From contig JBFWWW010000022.1 in assembly GCA_050245975.1 (NCBI GenBank), forward strand, positions 1 through 34,273: a stretch of DNA of 34,273 nt, in the 5' to 3' direction. Positions 18,801 through 25,329 of the stretch are shown here, in pieces (the first letter of the stretch is position 1; the number at the start of each line of letters is the position of its first letter). The translations under genes were made by a program, and so were the position numbers. The notes under the pieces are model-generated. The model saw only the letters and a program-made list of their open reading frames with translations, did not search any database and was not told the origin of the DNA. The stretch is from JBFWWW01 sp050245975 (GTDB lineage: Bacteria; Pseudomonadota; Alphaproteobacteria; Rhizobiales; Hyphomicrobiaceae).

Positions 18801-19619
18801 GAGGGCGGTGCGCCGTTCGCCGCGGTGGTGCGCAACGAGCAGGGACCGCGGCGGCTGCTGGCGGAGGCGAACGACGCCGGCAAGATGTTCAAGCTCGCCG
18901 GCTTCTATCCCAATGCGCTTGGCGGACACATGAAGCTCGAGGTCAACCTCGACGGCCGCGGCGCGGTGGAGAAAACGGGGACGCTCTGGGCAAGCGATTT
19001 CGTGGTGCTCGGCGACCCGGTCGTGAGCGAGGTGCTGCAGAACAGCGACAATGGCCAGCCGGCCATCAACGGCGCGCGCAAGGGAACGGTGGTGCGCGAG
19101 CGGTTCGAGTTCGAGCGGCTGCGCGTGCCGTTCTCGATCGGGCAGGGGCAGTTCGTGATGGACAACGCCTATATCGCCGGCCCCCTGGTGGGTGCGACGC
19201 TGCGCGGCAAGGTGGACTTCCGTGCCCGGCGGCTCAACGTCGGCGGTACCTACGTGCCGCTTTCGGGCCTCAACCGCGCGGTCGGCTCGATCCCGATCCT
19301 CGGCCAGATCCTTGCAGGTCCGCAGGGCGAGGGCGTGCTCGGCATCACGTTCGCGATCCAGGGCGCGATGGCGCAGCCGCAGGTGATCGTCAACCCGCTG
19401 TCGGTCGTGGCGCCCGGCATCTTCCGTGAAATCTTCCAGATGACGCCCGAGAACCCGCGCGTGCAGATGCGCGAGGCCCCGCGCAAGGGGAGGGGGGGGC
19501 CGCCGCAGGCGCGCTCGTCGAGCTCGCCGCCGGTTTCGGCGGGCGAGCCGCGTGTGCGCCCGGATGTGGGCGGCGGCGGGTGGTCGGCCGAGCTCGACCG
19601 CAACGGCGTGCCGCGCTAG
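15879..19619 (+). CDS. AsmA-like / DUF3971 (YhdP-type) inner-membrane-anchored envelope protein
   Basis: Large protein of about 1246 residues. A basic N-terminus with short TGxP/RTGVP repeats (14-30) precedes one transmembrane helix (51-73); the rest is a long periplasmic beta-rich region. The last 150 residues hold the most conserved part (LNRAVGSIPILGQILAGPQGEG to VVAPGIFREIFQM), followed by a Ser/Pro/Gly-rich tail. Members of the AsmA superfamily such as TamB and YhdP form hydrophobic grooves that carry phospholipid between the two membranes; the role here is inferred. GTG 15879 (GGGGATG upstream) gives a sensible membrane anchor. Reading on upstream reaches 15645 but overlaps the bcp start. 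Transcription probably begins in the 209-base gap shared with bcp. It ends one base before the tyrS stop. Confidence 0.88.
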   Translation: MNAGERQVGQRTVRTGTPRTGVPRTGVPKTAGGPPRGGPPRQRRRWRASRVAGIAAVVVGLLVFAAAGALGLTYVRLKHGPISLKMLIPPIASGIAGELGGAGVRIEDAVVQLGEAGQIEFELREIHLLDADGAVLARAPSATVEISRSALLRGRVAPEKIFLVAPRLVLFYAEDGTLSLSFPRASDPADAARAAKAAPVAQPPLRGQVAEQEDAGSPLRRIDLVKTLADAVAQARRSDHAGAYLREVGFKAATVIVDNGTRKSIWRVPEFDIDMQHRRARSTIAGHAIIASLSGPWSAAFTVHEAESSDRLQLGLTIKDFNPRGLARALPHLAVLESFDLPLSGEAQLDVSTKGDLLDGKLALALERGQLLLPGMEGAAWLVDSGQLEMTYDGKAQRFEISPSTLLSGASRLRFAGNIAYGADHADGPGWTFDLASLDGQLAGETAKQGVLPIDQLALKGFLQTDRGRLGIDRFLLRAGGAQISAAGTAAGVGGAVKMQIGGQLSPMSVATFKYLWPRGISPKTRAWVTEHVTSGDLQGGAFQLNSGPEGAVPGTAMTAGSGPQLTLEGANIGIGLVKAWPLLMLPRVLVRLDAGHTLEVAAPDGLISSADGRKIAFKGGRFTADDLRDPHPPADLQFRAQGSAALAWDLLATGAPETLKTSGVALKGFDGKLDGQFRIGFPLRPDLQAVDFAVEAKARVSEGKARNVFDTYDVSGANIQIDVTDKAIEANGDLLVKGVQAKAFWQHVLASPASKQPPIRITATLDAQDRTRLGLGINHIVQGDVPIEVTIGREGRPDPPVRMRMDLSGAEVVLEHVAWSKPRGSKAVFQCDVVRAPSGGFELQNVQLVGDNVAIQGSISIGPDSKVKEFRFPEFSVNVVTRLETHGRLRSDNVWDVKAKGATFDGRDMFRSLLIAGQTVEEAPDPKAPKPGLDLTAEIDTVLGFSDASLRNVTVRASRRGDKLVGLDVRGALEGGAPFAAVVRNEQGPRRLLAEANDAGKMFKLAGFYPNALGGHMKLEVNLDGRGAVEKTGTLWASDFVVLGDPVVSEVLQNSDNGQPAINGARKGTVVRERFEFERLRVPFSIGQGQFVMDNAYIAGPLVGATLRGKVDFRARRLNVGGTYVPLSGLNRAVGSIPILGQILAGPQGEGVLGITFAIQGAMAQPQVIVNPLSVVAPGIFREIFQMTPENPRVQMREAPRKGRGGPPQARSSSSPPVSAGEPRVRPDVGGGGWSAELDRNGVPR
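19492..19499 (+). repeat. Run of eight G in the 3' end of the AsmA-type gene
   Basis: GGGG, A, then eight G within codons for KGRGGPP, about 40 codons before the stop. The conserved domain ends upstream, so slippage would alter only the disordered tail. It is also a place where sequencing errors occur. Confidence 0.7.
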
Positions 19620-19620
19620 C

Positions 19621-20871
19621 TCAAGCCGGCTTCAGCAACACGTGCCGCTTGCGGCCGAGCGACAGCTTGACGACGCCGTCGACGAGGTCCGAGGTGGTGA
19701 GCCGCGCACCTTCGTCGGCGACCGGCGCGTCGTTGACGCGCAAGCCGCCGCCCTGGATCTGGCGGCGCGCCTCGCCGTTGGACTTGACGAGGCCGGCCTT
19801 GACGAATGCGGACAGCACGCCGAGCCCGGCCGCCAGCTCGGCGGCGGCGATCTCGACCGTCGGCAGGCCCTCGCTGGTTGCCCCCTTCTCGAACGTTTCC
19901 TGCGCCGTGCGGGCCGCGGCCTCCGCCGCGTCGCGGCCATGCAGGAGCGCGGTGGCCTCCGTCGCCAGCACCTTCTTGGCTTCGTTGATCTCCGCACCTG
20001 CGAGTGCGGAGAGACGATCGATCTCGCCGAGCGGCAGCGTCGTGAAGAGCTTCAGGAAGCGGCCGACGTCGGCATCCTCGGTGTTGCGCCAGTACTGCCA
20101 GTAGTCATAGGGACTGAGCTGCTCGGCATTGAGCCACACGGCGCCGGCCGCCGTCTTGCCCATCTTCGCGCCGGAGGCCGTGGTCAGCAGCGGACAGGTG
20201 AGCGCATAGAGCTGGTGCGTGCCCATGCGCCGGCCGAGATCGACGCCGGTGATGATGTTGCCCCACTGGTCGGAGCCGCCCATCTGCAGGTTGCAGCCCG
20301 TGCGCCGCGCCAGCTCGACGAAGTCGTAGGCCTGCAGGATCATGTAGTTGAACTCGATGAACGACAGCTCCTGCTCGCGGTCGAGGCGCAGCTTCACCGA
20401 ATCCATGCTGAGCATGCGGTTGACCGAGAAATGGCGGCCGATGTCGCGCAGCATCTCGATGTAGTTGAGACGCGTCAGCCATTCGGCGTTGTCCACCATG
20501 ACCGCATCCGAGCGCCCTTCGCCGAAGGACATGAAGCGGCCGAAGACGCGCTTGATGCTTTCCTTATTGGCGTCGATCTCGGCGATGCTGAGGATCTTGC
20601 GCGTCTCGTCCTTGCCGGACGGGTCGCCGACGCGTGTCGTGCCGCCGCCCATGAGCGCGATCGGCTTGTTGCCGGTCTGCTGCAGCCAGTGCAACATCAT
20701 GATCGACAGCAGATGGCCGACGTGCAGCGAAGGCGCCGTGCAGTCGTAGCCGACGTAGGAGATGATGCCCTTTTGGGTGGCGAGCGCGTCAAGCCCGCCG
20801 GCGTCGGAGCACTGGTGGATGAACCCGCGCTGGTCGAGGATGTTGAGAAAATCCGATCTGTAAGTGCTCAT
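19621..20871 (-). CDS. tyrS: Tyrosyl-tRNA synthetase
   Basis: Class I aminoacyl-tRNA synthetase of 416 residues that charges tRNA-Tyr in the cytosol. The HIGH-type motif is HVGH at 50-53 after YDCTAPS. The tyrosine pocket and conserved GGSDQWGN lie at 198-205. The KMSKS loop is KMGKT at 236-240. The C-terminal S4-type RNA-binding domain is at about 350-410 (VKSNGEARRQIQGGGLRVND). All signatures of the bacterial TyrRS family are present and the length is normal. ATG 20871 is the only reasonable start, though its ribosome binding site is weak. It diverges from anmK with about 98 bases between starts and converges with the AsmA-type gene with one base between stops. Confidence 0.98.
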   Translation of the reverse strand: MSTYRSDFLNILDQRGFIHQCSDAGGLDALATQKGIISYVGYDCTAPSLHVGHLLSIMMLHWLQQTGNKPIALMGGGTTRVGDPSGKDETRKILSIAEIDANKESIKRVFGRFMSFGEGRSDAVMVDNAEWLTRLNYIEMLRDIGRHFSVNRMLSMDSVKLRLDREQELSFIEFNYMILQAYDFVELARRTGCNLQMGGSDQWGNIITGVDLGRRMGTHQLYALTCPLLTTASGAKMGKTAAGAVWLNAEQLSPYDYWQYWRNTEDADVGRFLKLFTTLPLGEIDRLSALAGAEINEAKKVLATEATALLHGRDAAEAAARTAQETFEKGATSEGLPTVEIAAAELAAGLGVLSAFVKAGLVKSNGEARRQIQGGGLRVNDAPVADEGARLTTSDLVDGVVKLSLGRKRHVLLKPA

Positions 20872-20900
20872 CTTGGCTGCTCTGGGCCGGACTCTGTCTG

Positions 20901-20929
20901 TTGGGCTGAAGCCGGCGCTCGGCTAGAGT
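20901..20929 (+). promoter_or_regulatory. Candidate promoter for anmK
   Basis: TTGGGC (20901-20906), a 17-base spacer and TAGAGT (20924-20929) lie 40 bases before the anmK start in the divergent gap with tyrS. Hexamer matches are modest (three and four of six); the spacing is ideal. Confidence 0.3.
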
Positions 20930-20969
20930 GGCGGCAAATCGCGCCGGACAATGCACGAGGAAGCGGGCT

Positions 20970-22094
20970 GTGAGCAAGGTGGGGACGACAGTCAAGCGTG
21001 CCATCGGCCTGATGAGCGGCACGTCGATGGACGGCATCGACATCGCGCTGGTGGAAACGGACGGCGAAACGTACCTGCGGCGGGGGCCGGCGGAGACCCA
21101 TGCCTACCCGGCGGAGCTGAGGGACCGCTTGCGCGCGTGCCTGGCGACCGCCCGGAGCCTCAAGGGGCGGCAGGAGCGCCCCGGCGCACTGGCCGATGTC
21201 GAGCGCGAACTGACGGAACGCCACGCCGAGGCGGTGTTGCGGTTCATGGGCGATCGGGCGCTGCAGCCGTTCGCGGTCGATGTGATCGGGTTCCACGGCC
21301 AGACCGTGCTGCACCGGCCCGAGGCCGGGCTGACCGTGCAGCTCGGCGACGGCCCCGCGCTGGCGCGCAGGACCGGCATCGACGTGGTCTACGACCTGCG
21401 CGCGGCCGACGTCGCGGCCGGGGGCCAGGGCGCGCCCCTGGTGCCGATCTACCATCGCGCCCTGGTGGCGCGGCTGCCCGAGCGGCCGTTGGCCATCGTC
21501 AACATCGGCGGGGTCGCCAACATCACCTACGTCGGGCGCAACGGGGACCTCATCGCCTTCGACACGGGGCCCGGCAATGCCCTGATCGACGACTGGGTGG
21601 CGCGCCAGACCGGCAGCGCGCGCGACGAGAACGGCGCGCTGGCGGCGCAGGGACGCATCGACGAGGCGGCGCTGCGCTACTACCTGTCGCATCCCTATTT
21701 CGCCAAGCTGCCGCCCAAGTCCCTCGATCGCGATGCGTTCCCGGTCGAAGCCGTCTCGCACCTGAGCGCGAAGGACGGAGCCGCCACGCTGACGGCGTTC
21801 ACGGCGGAAGCCATCGCCAAGGCACGCGAGCACCTGCCCGAGCAGCCGGAGCTGTGGATCATTAGCGGCGGCGGCCGCAGGAACCGGACGCTCATGGGCA
21901 TGATCGCGGGGCGGGTGGAGAATGCGGTCGTACCGGCCGAGGCCGTCGCGCTCGACGGCGACACGGTGGAGGCGGAAGCCTGGGCCTACCTGGCGGTGCG
22001 CGCGCTCGCCGGCCTGCCGATCACGTTCCCGGGGACGACGGGTGTGAGGCAGCCTCTGAGCGGCGGGGTGCTAGCAAGGCGGGACGGCGCATGA
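20970..22094 (+). CDS. anmK: Anhydro-N-acetylmuramic acid kinase
   Basis: Cytosolic sugar kinase of 374 residues. It uses ATP and water to convert 1,6-anhydroMurNAc from wall turnover into MurNAc-6-phosphate. The family N-terminus GLMSGTSMDGID (13-24) forms the phosphate-binding loop. FHGQTVLHRP, NIGGVANITY, FDTGPGNALIDD (with the catalytic-region Asp) and the C-terminal ISGGGRRNRTLM all match AnmK. GTG 20970 is chosen because GAGGAAG lies seven bases upstream; an in-frame GTG at 20928 lies inside the putative promoter. The stop overlaps the start of the HAD phosphatase gene (ATGA), so the two are translationally coupled. No murQ etherase is seen nearby. Confidence 0.95.
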   Translation: MSKVGTTVKRAIGLMSGTSMDGIDIALVETDGETYLRRGPAETHAYPAELRDRLRACLATARSLKGRQERPGALADVERELTERHAEAVLRFMGDRALQPFAVDVIGFHGQTVLHRPEAGLTVQLGDGPALARRTGIDVVYDLRAADVAAGGQGAPLVPIYHRALVARLPERPLAIVNIGGVANITYVGRNGDLIAFDTGPGNALIDDWVARQTGSARDENGALAAQGRIDEAALRYYLSHPYFAKLPPKSLDRDAFPVEAVSHLSAKDGAATLTAFTAEAIAKAREHLPEQPELWIISGGGRRNRTLMGMIAGRVENAVVPAEAVALDGDTVEAEAWAYLAVRALAGLPITFPGTTGVRQPLSGGVLARRDGA

Positions 22095-22711
22095 GCAGAG
22101 CCGAGGTGGACGCGGTCGTCTTCGATGTCGGCAATGTGCTGCTGCGCTGGCATCCGCACAACCTCTACCGGCGCATGGGGCTCAGCGACGCGGAGACCGC
22201 CGCGCTGCTGGCCGAGACGGGCCTGCTGGCCGTCAACCTGGAGTGCGACGGCGGCCTGCCGTTCGCAGACGGGATCGCGCGGCTCGTCGCCGCCTACCCG
22301 CATCGTCGCAGTTATCTCGAAGCCTTCGACACGCGCTGGACCGACCTGCTCGATGGGGCGATCGAGCACAATGTGGCCGTGCTGCAGGAGCTGAAGGCGC
22401 ACGGCGTGCCGGTGTTCGCGATCACGAACTTCGCGCGTGAGAAGTTCGATGTCTCGCGCCGGCTTTTTCCGTTTCTCGATGCCTTCGACGATATCGTCGT
22501 GTCGGGTGACGTCAGATGCGTGAAGCCCGATCCCGCCATCTACCGCCTGCTCATCGAGCGGCAGAGCCTCGACACGCGCCGGGCGGTGTTCATCGACGAC
22601 AGCCGCCGCAATGTCGATGCCGCCGCGGCTTTGGGCTTCCGCGTCATCCACGTCGAGAACGAAGAGGCGCCGGTGCGCGAGGAGCTGCGGCGGCTCGGCC
22701 TGCCCGTGTGA
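22091..22711 (+). CDS. HAD-superfamily (IA, YihX-like) phosphatase
   Basis: Phosphatase of 206 residues, cytosolic. Motif I is FDVGNVL, with nucleophile D12 and Gly-Asn in place of the usual second Asp, as in YihX-type enzymes. Motif II is T112 in AITNF, motif III K145 in KPDP, and motif IV D169-D170 in FIDDS. The helical cap is between about 20 and 95. YihX hydrolyses alpha-glucose-1-phosphate; the substrate here is unknown. The 4-base overlap with anmK suggests an amino-sugar phosphate. MurNAc-6-phosphate, the AnmK product, is the obvious candidate, because the MupP phosphatase of Pseudomonas acts on it, although MupP is closer to phosphoglycolate phosphatases. It converges with the alpha/beta hydrolase gene 12 bases away. 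Confidence 0.9.
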   Translation: MSRAEVDAVVFDVGNVLLRWHPHNLYRRMGLSDAETAALLAETGLLAVNLECDGGLPFADGIARLVAAYPHRRSYLEAFDTRWTDLLDGAIEHNVAVLQELKAHGVPVFAITNFAREKFDVSRRLFPFLDAFDDIVVSGDVRCVKPDPAIYRLLIERQSLDTRRAVFIDDSRRNVDAAAALGFRVIHVENEEAPVREELRRLGLPV

Positions 22712-22723
22712 GGCAGGGACGGG

Positions 22724-23395
22724 CTACTCGCCCTTTTCCTTGCGCTCCTTGCTGATCACGGCCATGCGCTTGTCGACGTACTCGCCGACAACCTTCACCA
22801 GGTCATCGGTCTTGTCCTGGAAGAAGTGATTGGCATCCGGGACCACAGCGTGCTCGATTTTCACGCCCTTCTGCACCTTGGTCTTGGCCGCAAGCTCGGC
22901 AATGGATGCCGTCGGCACGACGCGATCCTTGTCGCCGTTGATGAAGAGGCCCGACGACGGGCAGGGCGCGAGGAACGAGAAGTCGTAGAGGTTGGCCGGC
23001 GGCGCGACGCAGATGAAGCCGTCGATCTCGGGCCGGCGCATCAGAAGCTGCATGGCGATCCAGGTGCCGAACGATACGCCGGCGATCCAGCAGGAGCTCG
23101 AGTCCGGATTCTGCAGTTGCAGCCAGTCGAGTGCGGAGGCGGCATCCGCAAGCTCGCCCGGACCGTTGTCGAAATAGCCCTGGCTGCGTCCGACGCCGCG
23201 AAAATTGAAGCGCAGGACGGAGAAACCGCGCTCCACGAACGCGTAATAGAGGTGATAGACGATCTGATTGTTCATTGTGCCGCCGAACTGCGGATGCGGG
23301 TGCAGGATCAGCGCAACCGGGCTGTCGCCGGCAGATTCGTGATGGTAGCGCGCCTCGATCCGACCGACAGGTCCGTTTATGATCAGCTCAGGCAT
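22724..23395 (-). CDS. Alpha/beta hydrolase, COG2945 (dienelactone-hydrolase-like)
   Basis: Serine hydrolase of 223 residues with no signal peptide. The oxyanion/N-terminal family motif is LHPHPQFGGTMNNQIV (31-46), followed by FRGVGRSQG. The nucleophile elbow is GVSFG (S108). The acid is probably D157 in DKDRVVP, and the base H190 in DANHFF. The catalytic triad is complete. This family is widespread in Proteobacteria with no agreed substrate. ATG 23395 begins MPELIINGPVGRIEA, as is usual for the family; the ribosome binding site is poor. It diverges from the iscR-suf operon, and its promoter must share the 281-base gap with the iscR promoter and the Irr-like box, so iron control is possible but unproven. 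Confidence 0.93.
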   Translation of the reverse strand: MPELIINGPVGRIEARYHHESAGDSPVALILHPHPQFGGTMNNQIVYHLYYAFVERGFSVLRFNFRGVGRSQGYFDNGPGELADAASALDWLQLQNPDSSSCWIAGVSFGTWIAMQLLMRRPEIDGFICVAPPANLYDFSFLAPCPSSGLFINGDKDRVVPTASIAELAAKTKVQKGVKIEHAVVPDANHFFQDKTDDLVKVVGEYVDKRMAVISKERKEKGE

Positions 23396-23499
23396 GTGGA
23401 AGGGGCCTCGTGACGATGGAAGTTGCCGGGCGCGGAACAGGCCGCCCGGGGCCTTATTTCAGGTTGTGGACGAATGACGCCAAAGGGCCAAAATGATAC

Positions 23500-23530
23500 T
23501 TGACTTGCGCGCTAGGGATTTTCATATATC
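23500..23530 (+). promoter_or_regulatory. Candidate promoter of the iscR-suf operon
   Basis: TTGACT (23500-23505, five of six to the -35 consensus) with the A/T-rich CATATATC at 23523-23530 as -10. CATATA gives a 17-base and TATATC a 19-base spacer. Transcription would start near 23535-23538, leaving a leader of about 140 bases before the iscR GTG. The A/T content stands out from the surroundings. Confidence 0.5.
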
Positions 23531-23537
23531 ACTTGGA

Positions 23538-23554
23538 TTTAGAACGGTTCGAAA
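23538..23554. promoter_or_regulatory. Irr-box / ICE-like operator
   Basis: TTTAGAACGGTTCGAAA is an imperfect palindrome, eight bases either side of a central G with a single mismatch (A41 against G51). It closely matches the iron control element TTTAGAA-N3-TTCTAAA described for Irr in Rhizobiales, here with TTCGAAA. It covers the predicted transcription start of iscR, a position where Irr would repress under low iron. An overlapping 7-bp hairpin, AACGGTT/AACCGTT (23543-23561), is also possible. Irr itself is not in the window. Confidence 0.6.
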
Positions 23555-23676
23555 AACCGTTGCCGCCGCGGCTCGCGCATCGGTTCGCGCACGCGGCGCT
23601 TCATAGCACGGGCGGGGTGGTCGAGCGCAAGGGTTGCGTTTGGTCGCGTGCGTGGTGTGGCGTTGGAGATGTCGAC

Positions 23677-24138
23677 GTGGAACTGAATACCAAAGGCCGA
23701 TACGCGGTCATGGCGATGACCGATCTGGCCAAGTATGCGCGCGAGGGCCTCGTCCCCTTGTCGGCTGTTGCCGAACGCCAGCAGATATCGCTCGCCTATC
23801 TCGAGCAGCTGTTTTCGAAACTTCGCCGCGCCGGGCTCGTGAGAAGCGAACGCGGGCGCAGCGGCGGCTACCAGCTCGGCCGCGACGCGGCAACGATCAC
23901 CATCGCGGAGATCATGGAAGCGGTCGAAGAGCCGATGCAGATGACGCGCTGCGCGGAAGGCGGCGCGCCATGTCTCGCCGGCCGGCGCTGCCTGACGCAC
24001 GGACTGTGGGATGCGCTGGGCGATCACATCTCCGCATTTCTTTCCTCGGTCACCCTGCAGCACGTTCTCGACGGCATTCCGGCTCGCGCTATGACCGGAG
24101 TGCCGGGTGACCAGCAACTGGAAATAAACATCGGCTGA
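23677..24138 (+). CDS. iscR: Rrf2-family Fe-S regulator IscR
   Basis: Transcription factor of 153 residues that senses Fe-S cluster supply and normally controls its own operon. The winged-helix N-terminus is (M)ELNTKGRYAVMAMTDLAKY, followed by ISLAYLEQLFSKLRRAGLV and RGRSGGYQL (wing). Cluster ligands are C92, C99, C105 and H108 in RCLTHGLWDALGDHI, matching E. coli C92, C98, C104 and H107 but with one extra residue between the first two Cys. The wording around the ligands is IscR-like, not RirA-like. GTG 23677 has GGAG eight bases upstream and is the start seen in the family. The frame is open back to 23500, but that part lies in the promoter. Its TGA overlaps the next gene's ATG by one base. 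Confidence 0.92.
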   Translation: MELNTKGRYAVMAMTDLAKYAREGLVPLSAVAERQQISLAYLEQLFSKLRRAGLVRSERGRSGGYQLGRDAATITIAEIMEAVEEPMQMTRCAEGGAPCLAGRRCLTHGLWDALGDHISAFLSSVTLQHVLDGIPARAMTGVPGDQQLEINIG

Positions 24139-25328
24139 TGCAGCAGGCGCGCACATACCTCGACTGGAACGCGACGGCGCCGTTGCGCCCGCAGGCGCAC
24201 GCGGCGATGGTGGCGGCGCTCGATCTGGTCGGCAATCCGTCCTCCGTGCATGCGGAAGGCCGCGCCGCGCGAGCGGTGGTCGAGGCCGCGCGCGAAGAGG
24301 TGGCGCGGCTTGCGGGCGCGCATCCGGCCGAGGTCGTTTTCACGAGCGGCGCCAGCGAGGCGAACAACTGGGTCGTGCGCTCGCCATGGTCGCGCATTGC
24401 CAGCGCCCGCATCGAGCACGATTCCGTCCTCGCGCCGGCAACGGCAGGCAATGCCGCGTTTGTCGAGATTGCCGTCGACGAGGACGGCACCGTCGATCCG
24501 GGTGCGCTCGCCGACGACGCGCTCGGTCCTGATCCGGCGCGGACGCTCGTGACGCTGCAGATGGCGAACAACGAGACGGGCGTCATTCAGCCCGTTGCCG
24601 AGCTTGCCGCGCGTGCGGCCGCTCGCGGCTGCCACGTGCATACCGATGCCGTGCAGGCAGCCGGCCGCATGCCGCTGCAGTTCCGGGAGCTGGACGTCGA
24701 TACGATGGCGCTGTCCGCGCACAAGATCGGCGGGCCGAAAGGCATCGGCGCACTCGTCGTGCGCGACGCCAACCGTCTTGCGCCGCTGATCGCGGGCGGC
24801 GGCCAGGAGCGCCGGCGCCGCGCGGGGACAGAGAACGTGGCAGCCATTGCCGGGTTCGGCGCGGCCGCCTCAGCAGCTATGGACGAGCTCGACGGCGTGG
24901 GCCGGATTGCCGCCCTGCGCGACCGGCTCGAACACGCCGTGCGCGCGGTGACGCCGCAGGTGGTGGTGGTCGGCGCGTCAGCAGCGCGGCTTCCCAATAC
25001 CTCGCTCATCGCCATGCCGGGGCTGTCGGCCGAGATGCTCGTGATCAAGCTCGATCTCGCCGGTTTTGCGGTGAGCGCGGGCGCGGCCTGTTCCTCCGGC
25101 AAGGTCGGCGCCAGCACCGTGCTGCAGGCCATGGGCCTGCCGGATGCGATCGCGCGCGGTGCGGTGCGCATCAGTCTCGGCGCGGAAACGCGGGACGAGG
25201 ATATCGAACGGTTCGTGGACGCCTGGCGCAGCATCTGCGCCTCCGGCGCCGGAAAGACAGAAAGCAAGCTGCAGGTGGCGGCCGCGCGCGAGCGCGCCGG
25301 CGCCGTCGCGGCGGAAGAAAGGGTTTGA
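24138..25328 (+). CDS. Cysteine desulfurase, IscS/NifS class I type (suf operon copy 1)
   Basis: PLP enzyme of 396 residues that takes sulfur from cysteine and carries it as a persulfide for Fe-S assembly. The PLP lysine is K196 in SAHKIGGPKG, and D170 in HTDAVQ faces the pyridine nitrogen. The catalytic Cys is C318 in the long flexible loop SAGAACSSGKVGAS, which marks class I (IscS/NifS) enzymes that can hand sulfur to acceptors directly. The start overlaps the iscR stop (TGATG), so translation is coupled; there is no separate ribosome binding site. This is the gene called sufS2 in comparative studies of Rhizobiales suf operons. The C-terminal 30 residues are Ala/Arg/Glu-rich. A second desulfurase (SufS) is encoded further down the operon. 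Confidence 0.94.
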   Translation: MQQARTYLDWNATAPLRPQAHAAMVAALDLVGNPSSVHAEGRAARAVVEAAREEVARLAGAHPAEVVFTSGASEANNWVVRSPWSRIASARIEHDSVLAPATAGNAAFVEIAVDEDGTVDPGALADDALGPDPARTLVTLQMANNETGVIQPVAELAARAAARGCHVHTDAVQAAGRMPLQFRELDVDTMALSAHKIGGPKGIGALVVRDANRLAPLIAGGGQERRRRAGTENVAAIAGFGAAASAAMDELDGVGRIAALRDRLEHAVRAVTPQVVVVGASAARLPNTSLIAMPGLSAEMLVIKLDLAGFAVSAGAACSSGKVGASTVLQAMGLPDAIARGAVRISLGAETRDEDIERFVDAWRSICASGAGKTESKLQVAAARERAGAVAAEERV

Positions 25329-25329
25329 A

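Noticed and set aside
15729..18929. Minus-strand open frame of 1066 codons opposite the AsmA-type gene
   Set aside because: Antisense shadow rich in Arg/Ala/Gln/His with no recognisable motif; the plus strand has a membrane anchor and a conserved AsmA C-terminus.
23500..23676. N-terminal extension of IscR to a TTG at 23500
   Set aside because: It would translate the promoter and Irr-like box, has no ribosome binding site, and Rrf2 proteins begin at the (M)ELNTKGRYAV segment.
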